DNA of 64,000 nt, taken from assembly GCF_900109925.1 (NCBI RefSeq), contig NZ_FOBW01000008.1:1-64000 (forward strand), read 5' to 3'. The notes below the pieces were generated by a model. The model saw nothing but the letters and a program-made list of their open reading frames with translations, did not search any database and was not told the DNA's origin. The DNA is from Mesobacillus persicus (GTDB lineage Bacteria; Bacillota; Bacilli; Bacillales; Cytobacillaceae). Below are positions 8,715 through 16,305 of this stretch, one piece after another. Positions within the stretch are counted from its first letter, which is position 1, and the number at the start of each line of letters is the position of its first letter. A program made the translations under genes and the position numbers.

Positions 8715-8981
8715 TTATTTCCGGTAAAGTTTAATTAAGTTATAAAGTATAAAAATGCTCAATCCCAACACTAATACAATCCTAAAGAAGTAATTATCAA
8801 ATATTAAACTTATAGATATAGCCTGAATAAAGATTAAAATACCTGTTATGAATTTAACTACATCTTTAGAAAACCTAGGCTCTTTATACTTCTCCCCACT
8901 TTCGTTCGGATGAAAATAAACCCAAATTAAAGCTACAAGTAATGGAATAGAAAGAAAAGTATAAAAAAACTTTTCAACCAA
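8715..8981 (-). CDS. Small three-helix membrane protein, unknown
   Basis: 88 aa with three hydrophobic segments (about residues 5-23, 42-60 and 66-82) and a basic tail ending in LIKLYRK. I do not recognise the family. Its C-terminal coding region is duplicated 1.7 kb away as a relic at 10461-10530, showing past local duplication. It lies 54 bp upstream of the DUF5694 gene on the same strand and may be co-transcribed. Confidence 0.6.
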   Translation of the reverse strand: MVEKFFYTFLSIPLLVALIWVYFHPNESGEKYKEPRFSKDVVKFITGILIFIQAISISLIFDNYFFRIVLVLGLSIFILYNLIKLYRK

Positions 8982-9074
8982 TGTACCACTCCTAACTATA
9001 TTGTTATTTCAGTTAAAGGTTTGTGTTTAAAATACGTTTTAATATTTTTTGTGTTTCATAGTTTTTATTTTTTG

Positions 9075-9099
9075 GCGAACAGTGCCTGGCACTGTTCGC
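9075..9099. repeat. Palindrome, family A
   Basis: Near-perfect palindrome with arms GCGAACAGTGCC and GGCACTGTTCGC around a single T. Same family as 802, 42280, 43517 and 58103. It sits between two - strand genes. Confidence 0.7.
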
Positions 9100-9189
9100 T
9101 AAGCAGTAAATTGCTATGTTTGAAGTAAAACTAAAAATCTAGCTAGGATTGAGTTGACTACCATTATTGATCTACTAGCTCTGGTGAAA

Positions 9190-9220
9190 AAGCGTTCCTG
9201 CTTGTTCCAGAAACACTACC
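9190..9220. repeat. 31-bp block shared with 7922-7952
   Basis: The block begins AAGCGTTCCTGCTT and runs through TTCCAGAAAC to TACCC; it matches 7922-7952 with about four differences. Both copies lie just downstream of a - strand gene and near a family A palindrome or half-palindrome. Confidence 0.6.
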
Positions 9221-9239
9221 CTTTAGTTCAATACTTTTT

Positions 9240-9599
9240 TTACTGATTTGGGTTATTCTCCTTTAAAAAATTTATCAATTCTTCCTCGCTGTAGGTTTTA
9301 TACACAACTTCCTTAGTATCAAAAACAACATATGCTGGAGATATCTCTAATTCTAAGAACTTGTATTCACCATTTGTGTCTTCCAATGAGGTTCGACCGT
9401 GAATCGTCTTAACATTAGTTATTTCATTCTCTTCTTCCCATTTGTTATAATCTGTTATTTCTGTTTCCCTTACCATTAATAATGAGTACTTGTTTTTATC
9501 AGCAGAAAACAAAGGATGAATCGGTTCAGGTTCAGGAATACTCGAACAACCTATTAACAACGCACCGATAACAAACCACATAGCTATTATTTTTTTCAT
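9240..9599 (-). CDS. Small lipoprotein, unknown
   Basis: 119 aa from ATG at 9599, which has GGTGG seven bases upstream (the longer frame to 9629 lacks a site). A type II signal peptide ends in the lipobox LLIGCSS, so the mature protein should be anchored outside the membrane. The rest has no domain I recognise; it contains conserved-looking YKFLELEISPAYVVFD. It could be one of the many Bacillus DUF lipoproteins that respond to envelope conditions, but function is unknown. Confidence 0.7.
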   Translation of the reverse strand: MKKIIAMWFVIGALLIGCSSIPEPEPIHPLFSADKNKYSLLMVRETEITDYNKWEEENEITNVKTIHGRTSLEDTNGEYKFLELEISPAYVVFDTKEVVYKTYSEEELINFLKENNPNQ

Positions 9600-9691
9600 A
9601 ACATTACCACCCTTTAAAGTGTTAAGCATAATTACTCCAATTCAAGAAAAGCACCGTTTATTCAACAAGTAGTGTTCCCCTCTATTAATCG

Positions 9692-10075
9692 CTATTCCAA
9701 TCCTTCTTCAAATTTACTGAATGCCTTTCCATCAATAAATTTTACTCCAATCAAATCTGTTCCAAATTGGTGTCTTCTGTTATAACGCCACCAATGTGCT
9801 TCTAATTCCGAACTATCATCTTTATCTATTATCTCTGACTCAAATTGTGGTGAAATATCGCCCATCAAATCCAAAACTTCCTCGTAAGTCGTTCCGCCTT
9901 CTCCAGTTTCCGGATCCCCAATTTTAATTTTCTCAAAATTATCTAAGTTAACATTCTCATTTAATAATAATTGCTCATTAGTCTCCTCAACACTACCTGT
10001 TTGACATCCCATCAAAAACATACTAACAACAAAAAACAGTAAAATTAAATATTGCTTCTTCGGACTTTCTAACAT
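9692..10075 (-). CDS. Small lipoprotein, unknown
   Basis: 127 aa from ATG at 10075 with TAGGAGG eight bases upstream. The signal peptide LILLFFVVSMFLMGCQTG carries a lipobox. The mature part is acidic; no domain is recognised. It is close to the preceding lipoprotein gene on the same strand and may be co-expressed. Confidence 0.7.
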   Translation of the reverse strand: MLESPKKQYLILLFFVVSMFLMGCQTGSVEETNEQLLLNENVNLDNFEKIKIGDPETGEGGTTYEEVLDLMGDISPQFESEIIDKDDSSELEAHWWRYNRRHQFGTDLIGVKFIDGKAFSKFEEGLE

Positions 10076-10247
10076 TTTTCTACCTCCTAAGAGAACCAGA
10101 ACACTCATCACATTACGTAATCAAGCATCTGGGGTTCAAAAGAATTGGGTACAACAATCCCTTTCCTGTTTGCATAGTATTGAAAAAGCTGTCTTTACGA
10201 TAGCCAGGGCACTCTAATTTTTGCTCGTTAGCACACAATAAGAGTCA

Positions 10248-10403
10248 TTATTTCTTATTCTCGTTATCAAGAACTTTTTTTAAAAGACTTTTAATCTCTT
10301 CATTTTGTTTAGTAATTTGGAGTAAATCCTTTGATATTAGTGGTAAATAGTACATTAAGACTACACCAATGGCCAAAAAAAATAGTACAGAAACAAATTG
10401 CAA
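10248..10403 (-). CDS. 51-aa single-pass membrane peptide
   Basis: A TTG start at 10403 follows GGGAGGG by nine bases. The product has one hydrophobic helix (FVSVLFFLAIGVVLMYYL) then a charged helical tail rich in K, E and N ending DNENKK. The layout (N-out helix, cytoplasmic coiled tail) is common in small Bacillus membrane peptides. Function unknown; start codon and ribosome site make it probably real. Confidence 0.55.
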   Translation of the reverse strand: MQFVSVLFFLAIGVVLMYYLPLISKDLLQITKQNEEIKSLLKKVLDNENKK

Positions 10404-10460
10404 TTAGCTCATCCCTCCCTCAAAATTGCCTAAAATAAAATATAACTATAGAAGAACCTT

Positions 10461-10530
10461 TTATTTCCGTTGAAGTTTGATTAAGTTGTAAAGTATAAAA
10501 ATGATCAATCCCGAAACTAATACGATCCGA
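10461..10530 (-). pseudogene. Relic of the 3' end of the 88-aa membrane-protein gene
   Basis: Reading the - strand gives RIVLVSGLIIFILYNLIKLQ then RK and stop, matching the last 22 residues of the protein at 8715-8981 with four or five changes. The DNA match runs through the stop codon. Nothing of the N-terminal part remains. Confidence 0.8.
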
Positions 10531-10614
10531 GTGATACTATGTATCCTTCATTCCTGTCGATTTTCAGTTCTGTTCCTATACCGCCCTGGTGTGCGCAAAC
10601 CCAATCGTCAGACA

Positions 10615-10953
10615 CTACATAACTTTGTGTTTCGATGCTTCATGAATTAAACCAAAAATATAGGCTGTGTTCTGAGACTTCCTTGATACTTCATGTCGGA
10701 TGCCCGTTTCACCTTTTAGCCATCGATCGTAGTAGCTATGTACAAACTCAAAATCTTTGAAACTAATTTTTCGTTCATTAGAAAGTTTGACACTAGGGGA
10801 ATGACCACTAGCATTACGGATGATCAAAGAATCCCCTTGCGCCCTAACCTGAAACCATAAAGGAATGCTTTTATTTTGTGGTACTGTGTGGATCTCGAAA
10901 TCTGATTGTTTTGCCAGATTCAAAAGTTTATTCCATAGAATAGATGCTTTCAT
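10615..10953 (-). CDS. Small protein of the restriction island, unknown
   Basis: 112 aa from ATG at 10953 with GGGGAG seven bases upstream. No recognised domain; it has a mixed alpha/beta look with SFKDFEFVHSYYDRWLKGE and a C-terminal NTAYIFGLIHEASKH. It follows the HTH-like gene (10972-11226) by only 18 bases and surely forms one operon with it. Neighbouring McrBC suggests a role in restriction or in its control, which is inference. Confidence 0.65.
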   Translation of the reverse strand: MKASILWNKLLNLAKQSDFEIHTVPQNKSIPLWFQVRAQGDSLIIRNASGHSPSVKLSNERKISFKDFEFVHSYYDRWLKGETGIRHEVSRKSQNTAYIFGLIHEASKHKVM

Positions 10954-10971
10954 ATTACTACTCCCCTTCAT

Positions 10972-11226
10972 TTAGATATCTATTACACTTTTATGTGAGA
11001 AAAGACGGTACTTACCAGGAGAAACTCGCTCCAAAATACGGTATTCATCGCCTACAGTAGAGGAGGAGTTCCCACCAAGCGACACAGGGACCATATCAGC
11101 TAATGCAGTCCCCCTATCTTTCCATGTATTTGGATAATGGAAGTGAATCCAATCATTCACCTCTTTAATCGTTCCCTCACCGCCCAAATCTTCTAACGCT
11201 AAAATAATCGCTTGATAGTGATTCAT
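10972..11226 (-). CDS. HARE-HTH/DUF7669-like small protein
   Basis: 84 aa starting at ATG 11226, nine bases after AAAGGTG. The sequence MNHYQAIILALEDLGGEGT, then VNDWIHFHYPNTWKDRGTA and YRILERVSPGKYRLF resembles the winged-helix domain often fused or adjacent to restriction endonucleases (HARE-HTH / DUF7669 type). It probably binds nucleic acid. Co-transcribed with the 112-aa gene downstream and only 29 bp from the NUMOD-like gene upstream. Family call rests on pattern recognition. Confidence 0.6.
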   Translation of the reverse strand: MNHYQAIILALEDLGGEGTIKEVNDWIHFHYPNTWKDRGTALADMVPVSLGGNSSSTVGDEYRILERVSPGKYRLFSHKSVIDI

Positions 11227-11255
11227 ACGTATCAACACCTTTCAGTCAATATACT

Positions 11256-11507
11256 TTATTTATATTTAACTGTACGAGCCCCTTTAAACTCATTTTCATC
11301 CAACTGAGGAAACGATTGTTTCCATAGTTCATAAACATTATGGTTGGTTGCCACACCATTTTTTGATAGCTTTACAATATGGAAACCATATTCATCTCCA
11401 CATCTTTTCATCGATCGTCTCCGTTTGAGAGAGATGATTTTTCCTGAACTAGTAATCTCATAAAATGTTTCGTAACCCTGAATAGGTTTCCTCACTTCTT
11501 CACTCAT
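11256..11507 (-). CDS. NUMOD4-like small protein
   Basis: 83 aa, ATG with GGAGG eight bases upstream. The N-terminal IQGYETFYEITSSGKIISL is the NUMOD4 signature (GYExxYEIS..G.V.SL), a DNA-binding module usually N-terminal to HNH homing-type endonucleases. Here the HNH domain is absent, and the protein ends after about 50 further residues, so this is either a stand-alone module or a truncated HNH gene. It may be the first gene of the - strand trio 11507-10615. Confidence 0.6.
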   Translation of the reverse strand: MSEEVRKPIQGYETFYEITSSGKIISLKRRRSMKRCGDEYGFHIVKLSKNGVATNHNVYELWKQSFPQLDENEFKGARTVKYK

Positions 11508-11662
11508 CTATTTTTCCTCCTATAAACCAAACCAAGATATTTATAGGTAAATTGTATCATTTCTGGTATAAACAGGTGAACGTTAATCCAGTTTATTTGG
11601 GAAATTCTTACCTTTTACGAAGAAAGAAATGAACCCCCTCCAAAAGATCGATTCATTCGCTC

Positions 11663-13882
11663 ATGTCTGCTAAAATGGTAGTATTTAGGAACAAGTGGTT
11701 ATACATACGTTTAAAGGAGTTGCAAACAGAAGCAATGAGCGATACTTACTTAAAATCAGATTTCCAAAAATGGATGGGTCGACAGAAAAAATCAAATGGT
11801 GAACCTTATAAATCAGGTACCATCAATTCCTATGCCACCGCACTGAAAAACGCCACGGCAAAATTGGAAACAGACACCATCACAGAAACAGACTTATTTT
11901 CCCTTACCTCTGTAGCTGAATTCCGTGAAGTTTATGAGCATATTTTATCTGCTCCCAATTTTCACGAAGTAGATTTAGCTGCAGGGAAAAAGGCTTACTC
12001 AAATGCGTTGATCTTATATGAAAGATTTTTAAAAGAATATGAAGAACCTTCTTGCTGGATTTTCCAAGGAAACCCTAAATATTACGATGTATTGGGTGCG
12101 GTGTCGAACCTCTCTACGATTACTTGGGCTGTTAACCAGTTTAAGAAACAGATTAAAAAAGGCGACAAAGCGTATATATGGGTATCTGGTGCAGATGCTG
12201 GAATCGTTGCTTCTGGTAAAATTCTCACTGACCCAGAAATAACAGAACCAGATCCTAATGATCCTTATACGCGTGACGCTGCGTTAAACAGCGGACCTTA
12301 TTTGGCTGTTGAGATTCAGCTGGAGCGGAAGTTTACAGAATCTGTTGTAAAAAGAACGACATTACTAGCTGATGAGCGGACAAAACGAATGGAGATCCTC
12401 ACCTACCCTGGAGCAACCAATTTTCGAGTCACGAAACAAGAAGATGAAGTCATTGAAAACATCTTAAGGAATGAATACGAACAAATCCCGGTCGCTGAAA
12501 CACCGCAACCATCCTCAACACCTGTGACTAAGGAGAAGAAACGATATTGGATGTATGCCCCTGGGGAAGGTTCGAAGTATTGGGAAGAATTCTATGAAAA
12601 AGGAATCATGGGCATTGGCTGGGGCAACCTTGGTGACCTCAGCCAATACCCATCCAAAGAAGCAATGAAGACAAAAATGAAAGAAGTCTACGGCGAAGAA
12701 TACTCCTATAAAAATGCAGGCCATGCCACGTGGCAGTTCGCGAACGAAATTAAAGTGGGCGATGTCATTTTTGTGAAAAAGGGAGTTAAAAAAATCATTG
12801 GTCGTGGTATTGTCACTTCCGACTACCAATACGATGAGACTAGAAACGAATATAAACATATCCGCCTCGTTCACTGGACTCATAAAGGCGAATATGATCA
12901 TGAAGGACAAATTGTCTTGAAGACCCTGACAGATATTACCCCTTATACCGATTACTATAAAAAACTGGAAGATCTATTTGCAGAGGAATCTGGCGAAGAA
13001 CTGATTCCAGAAGACGATACAACAAAATACGATAGCTACACATCAGAAGACTTTTTATCTGAAGTGTATATGAATGAAGACAAATACAACAAATTGAAAA
13101 ACCTTTTGATGAAAAAGAAGAATCTCATTTTATTAGGAGCTCCTGGCGTGGGCAAAACGTTTGCCGCCGAACGTCTTGCGTATTCCATCATGGGGGAAAA
13201 GGATACAAGTCGTGTGATGATGGTTCAATTCCACCAAAGCTATAGCTATGAAGATTTCATCATGGGATACCGCCCGAACGAAAAAGGGTTTTCTTTATCA
13301 AAAGGTCCTTTTTATCAATTCTGTAAAGACGCAGAACCAGATGACCGTCCCTACTTTTTTATCATTGATGAAATCAATCGTGGCAACTTGAGCAAGATTT
13401 TTGGTGAACTACTTATGTTGATTGAAAATGACAAACGAGGCAAAGATTTACGTCTGCTTTATGCAGATGAACAATTCTCCGTCCCTGAGAATGTCTATAT
13501 CATTGGAATGATGAATACCGCAGACCGCAGCCTTGCGATGATGGATTATGCCCTTCGGCGCCGGTTTGCCTTCTATGAATTTGAGCCAGCGTTCCATACT
13601 GACGGCTTTAAAAGCTATCAGGCAGGACTGGATAATGCGAAGTTTGATCGCTTAATCGATACCGTCGCGCAGTTAAATACCTCCATTACGGATGACCCTT
13701 CCCTAGGAAGTGGGTTCCGCATAGGACACAGTTATTTCGCAACAAATGAACCTGTGGATGATGAATGGTTAGCTGATCTCGTGGAGTATGAACTTGTCCC
13801 CCTTATTAATGAATACTGGTTTGATGAACCCTCCAAAATCGAGCATTGGAGCAAGAAACTCCGTGGGGCCATTCATGATTAA
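11663..13882 (+). CDS. mcrB: McrB-like AAA+ GTPase with EVE domains
   Basis: Motor subunit of an McrBC restriction system. 739 aa as read here; an internal ATG at 11735 (MSDTYLKSDF) is an equally good start and neither has an ideal ribosome site. Order: helical integrase-SAM-like N-terminal part; EVE-type domain beginning CWIFQGNPKYYDVLGAV near 131; a second EVE-like block with YWMYAPGEGSKYWEEFYEKG and GIGWGNLGDLSQY near 295; then the McrB AAA+ core with Walker A LLGAPGVGKT (about 491-500), Walker B FFIIDEINRGNLSKIFGE (about 565) and the GTP-specificity loop MMNTADRSLAMMDYALRRRF (about 616). EVE domains bind modified bases, so target choice is likely through base modification. Overlaps mcrC by 8 bp. 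Confidence 0.95.
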   Translation: MSAKMVVFRNKWLYIRLKELQTEAMSDTYLKSDFQKWMGRQKKSNGEPYKSGTINSYATALKNATAKLETDTITETDLFSLTSVAEFREVYEHILSAPNFHEVDLAAGKKAYSNALILYERFLKEYEEPSCWIFQGNPKYYDVLGAVSNLSTITWAVNQFKKQIKKGDKAYIWVSGADAGIVASGKILTDPEITEPDPNDPYTRDAALNSGPYLAVEIQLERKFTESVVKRTTLLADERTKRMEILTYPGATNFRVTKQEDEVIENILRNEYEQIPVAETPQPSSTPVTKEKKRYWMYAPGEGSKYWEEFYEKGIMGIGWGNLGDLSQYPSKEAMKTKMKEVYGEEYSYKNAGHATWQFANEIKVGDVIFVKKGVKKIIGRGIVTSDYQYDETRNEYKHIRLVHWTHKGEYDHEGQIVLKTLTDITPYTDYYKKLEDLFAEESGEELIPEDDTTKYDSYTSEDFLSEVYMNEDKYNKLKNLLMKKKNLILLGAPGVGKTFAAERLAYSIMGEKDTSRVMMVQFHQSYSYEDFIMGYRPNEKGFSLSKGPFYQFCKDAEPDDRPYFFIIDEINRGNLSKIFGELLMLIENDKRGKDLRLLYADEQFSVPENVYIIGMMNTADRSLAMMDYALRRRFAFYEFEPAFHTDGFKSYQAGLDNAKFDRLIDTVAQLNTSITDDPSLGSGFRIGHSYFATNEPVDDEWLADLVEYELVPLINEYWFDEPSKIEHWSKKLRGAIHD

Positions 13883-14915
13883 CATCAAAAACATCTACTA
13901 TATGCTCTCCTATGCGTATCAAAGCTTAAACGAAGGAAGCTATAAAAAGATCCAGGCCGAAGAGTTTGACCATCTCCACGATTTAATGGCAGCCATCCTC
14001 ATCCAGGGGTCGAGAAGTCAAATCAAACGAGGACTTCATCGAGATTATCTGAGCCAAGAAGAAGTCACGAGTAGTTTACGAGGGAAAATCGATGTAACTT
14101 CCTCCGTCAAACAAAACACCCTAGTTCAGCGGAGAATGGTTTGCCGATTTGATCAGTTTTCAGAAGATACACTTTTTAATCAAATTTTAAAAACAACAAT
14201 GCTACTGCTGATCCGCTGTGGCGATGTGAAAGCTGAAAATCGAAAAGAACTACGGAAACTAACGCTTTTCTTAAGGAATGTCGATACACTGAATCCATAC
14301 ACTATTCAATGGAGTTCCCTACTCTATCACCGCAACAATTCAACCTATAAAATGTTAATGAACATCTGCGAATTGGTCATTAAGGGACTATTGATAACAA
14401 CCGACACTGGTGACTATAAAATGAAGCAATATCTAGATGACCAACAAATGCATCGTTTATATGAGAAATTCTTACTGGGATATTTCAAAAAAGAGTATCC
14501 GCAATACTCCCCTAGCGCCTCCTATATTGATTGGGATGTGGACAACGGATTCAGCGAGTTTCTTCCTGCGATGAAAACGGATATTACCCTAACCTATGGA
14601 CAAAGAACCTTAATCATTGACGCCAAATATTACGGCAATACCATGCAGACCAACACGATGTTCAACACAAAATCAATCAATTCTGCGAACCTCTACCAGA
14701 TGTTCACTTATGTGAAAAACAAGGATTGGAACTCAAGCGGAATGGTCAGCGGTGCGATTCTATATGCCAAAACAGATGAAGAGATTACACCCGACAACGA
14801 GTATCAGATTAGCGGGAACAGATTTATCGTCAAAACACTGGATCTCGGGAAAGATTGGGCGGGGATTGTGAGGCAGTTGGATGGGATTGCTGAGGTTGTG
14901 GAAGGGATTAAGTAA
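13875..14915 (+). CDS. mcrC: McrC-like PD-(D/E)xK nuclease subunit
   Basis: Endonuclease partner of McrB, 346 aa. ATG lies within the last codons of mcrB, giving tight translational coupling. The N-terminal part MINIKNIYYMLSYAYQSL is typical of McrC. The nuclease centre is visible as TDITLT (Asp near 235) and LIIDAKYYG (Asp-Ala-Lys near 248-250), the D...(D/E)xK pattern. It would cut DNA when stimulated by translocating McrB rings. A strong terminator follows at 14926-14963. Confidence 0.95.
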   Translation: MINIKNIYYMLSYAYQSLNEGSYKKIQAEEFDHLHDLMAAILIQGSRSQIKRGLHRDYLSQEEVTSSLRGKIDVTSSVKQNTLVQRRMVCRFDQFSEDTLFNQILKTTMLLLIRCGDVKAENRKELRKLTLFLRNVDTLNPYTIQWSSLLYHRNNSTYKMLMNICELVIKGLLITTDTGDYKMKQYLDDQQMHRLYEKFLLGYFKKEYPQYSPSASYIDWDVDNGFSEFLPAMKTDITLTYGQRTLIIDAKYYGNTMQTNTMFNTKSINSANLYQMFTYVKNKDWNSSGMVSGAILYAKTDEEITPDNEYQISGNRFIVKTLDLGKDWAGIVRQLDGIAEVVEGIK

Positions 14916-14925
14916 TGCATAATGA

Positions 14926-14963
14926 AGAACCTCCTTTATCTGAGTAAAAGGAGGTTCTCTTTT
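14926..14963 (+). terminator. Terminator of mcrBC
   Basis: Perfect 12-bp arms AGAACCTCCTTT and AAAGGAGGTTCT with a 9-base loop, followed by CTTTT, 11 bp after the mcrC stop. Confidence 0.85.
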
Positions 14964-15075
14964 AAATAACTTCATTTCTCTTGATAAACCTTCTAGCCCT
15001 TTAAAAGCGGGACGGTTTTCTAAACCATTCAGTAGAAATTGTTTAGGATACATTGGTTAAATTGGACACGCCTCG

Positions 15076-15567
15076 TCACGCACCCAAACCCTCCACCCAC
15101 CTAATAAATTTTGTTTTATTTCTTTCATACCAGTCATTACAGATTAAATACCGTTGCCCATGAATGGTAATCACCTCTGCCCAATATCGAGGATAACCAT
15201 TTACGTTTTTTTGTTCGTAAAGGGGCTGAGTCAGCGTTACCTTTTTTAAGAGCGGGTAATTTATATCAAATGTATACTTACAATATTTCTCATCTTCTAG
15301 TTCTTGGACTTTTTCCAGGGTGAGCAAATGAGCTTCTACTATTTCCTTCATCGTTGTCCTGACTAACATACCTATTTTGCTTGTTGTGTTGATTTGGATC
15401 GGTCCTAATGTTTTTATTGGTTGGCTATCAGGTTGGTTTCCTACTATGTTTCTTTCATATTCTTTTATCCATTTTTTCATATACTTTAATTTTTGAACTG
15501 AAGACAATCCGCTAACCTCTTCTTCTAATATGGCCATAAACCTAGTTTTAAACGTTCTTTTATCCAT
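15076..15567 (-). CDS. Unknown protein of the restriction island
   Basis: 163 aa, no family recognised. Helical basic N-terminal half, then a beta-rich C-terminal half with NGYPRYWAEVITIHGQRYL followed by ICNDWYERNKTKFIRWV. Aromatic and basic residues near the C terminus suggest nucleic-acid contact, but this is weak. The start is ATG; a ribosome site is not strong (GGAGTA ten or so bases upstream). It lies 45 bp downstream of a 44-codon small gene on the same strand. Convergent with mcrBC. Confidence 0.6.
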   Translation of the reverse strand: MDKRTFKTRFMAILEEEVSGLSSVQKLKYMKKWIKEYERNIVGNQPDSQPIKTLGPIQINTTSKIGMLVRTTMKEIVEAHLLTLEKVQELEDEKYCKYTFDINYPLLKKVTLTQPLYEQKNVNGYPRYWAEVITIHGQRYLICNDWYERNKTKFIRWVEGLGA

Positions 15568-15612
15568 CTTGTGTATACTCCTATCTCACTCGAATCCACT
15601 AATAGTCGATAC

Positions 15613-15747
15613 CTAATATTCAACTCCCATTAAACTATACGCAGCTTTTTGTGCATATTCTTCAAATTTCAGTTGGTATAACATTGAGATGGAACTTCTC
15701 CCTCTTAAATTTCTTGGTAAAGTTATTGCCCCTTGAGGCTTGACCAT
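15613..15747 (-). CDS. 44-aa basic small protein
   Basis: ATG at 15747 with GGGAG seven bases upstream. The peptide begins MVKPQGAITLPRNLRGRS and ends in YAQKAAYSLMGVEY. It resembles the C-terminal or linker part of an antitoxin or a small regulator, but no family is recognised. Its spacing to the 163-aa gene suggests a two-gene transcript. Confidence 0.5.
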   Translation of the reverse strand: MVKPQGAITLPRNLRGRSSISMLYQLKFEEYAQKAAYSLMGVEY

Positions 15748-15938
15748 CACTATTCTCCCAACCTATTATTCTCTTAATAGTTAAATTGTACCATTTATGA
15801 TAATGAGAAAGAAAGATCAAGAGGAAGTTAACCACTAAGTGATTACCGTTAATAATGGATCTAGTCTTTTAAAACAACTGTGCCAATATGATATCATCAA
15901 AAATATAAATGTATTTTCAATTTATGGGGTGGTTAATA

Positions 15939-16160
15939 GTGAGTAATCTAGAGAAAACATACATCGTCTTTGATTTACAAGATATCAATGATAAGTATCA
16001 AATGACACTCAGAGAAGTGAAAACCTTTCTTTACAGAATGTGGGAAGAACTAGAAGAGAATGACCCGTTTATTGAAGCTATAAGCGGTGCTGACGTAAGC
16101 GAGGTTAAAAGCATGCTGCTGGGGTGCGATTACATGCTGGTTGAAGATGAACAAACATAA
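15939..16160 (+). CDS. Small acidic protein, unknown
   Basis: 73 aa from GTG at 15939, with GGGGTGG eight bases upstream (an ATG at 15909 has no site). Acidic and helical, with LREVKTFLYRMWEELEEND and GADVSEVKSMLLGCDYMLVED. No family recognised. It sits between the 44-aa gene (divergent) and the C5 methyltransferase (convergent); its position in the island hints at a regulatory or antirestriction role, which is speculative. Confidence 0.5.
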   Translation: MSNLEKTYIVFDLQDINDKYQMTLREVKTFLYRMWEELEENDPFIEAISGADVSEVKSMLLGCDYMLVEDEQT

Positions 16161-16231
16161 AACCTTTCATTTAGAATAGAGCAGCAGGCTTATCAAGTAG
16201 AATAAGCTATTCCCCTTATCATCCAATGTAA

Positions 16232-16264
16232 AAAGTCCCTGACCAGTTATAGGACGAGGACTTT
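16232..16264 (-). terminator. Terminator of the methyltransferase gene
   Basis: Arms AAAGTCC and GGACTTT; on the - strand the hairpin is followed by TTTTTACA. It can also serve the convergent 73-aa gene. Confidence 0.6.
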
Positions 16265-16305
16265 ACTGTAGATTAGAGATTAGGGAAATCTATGAAGTAA
16301 ATATC

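Noticed and set aside
12515-12910. 131-codon - strand frame inside mcrB
   Set aside because: Antisense shadow of a strongly supported coding region.
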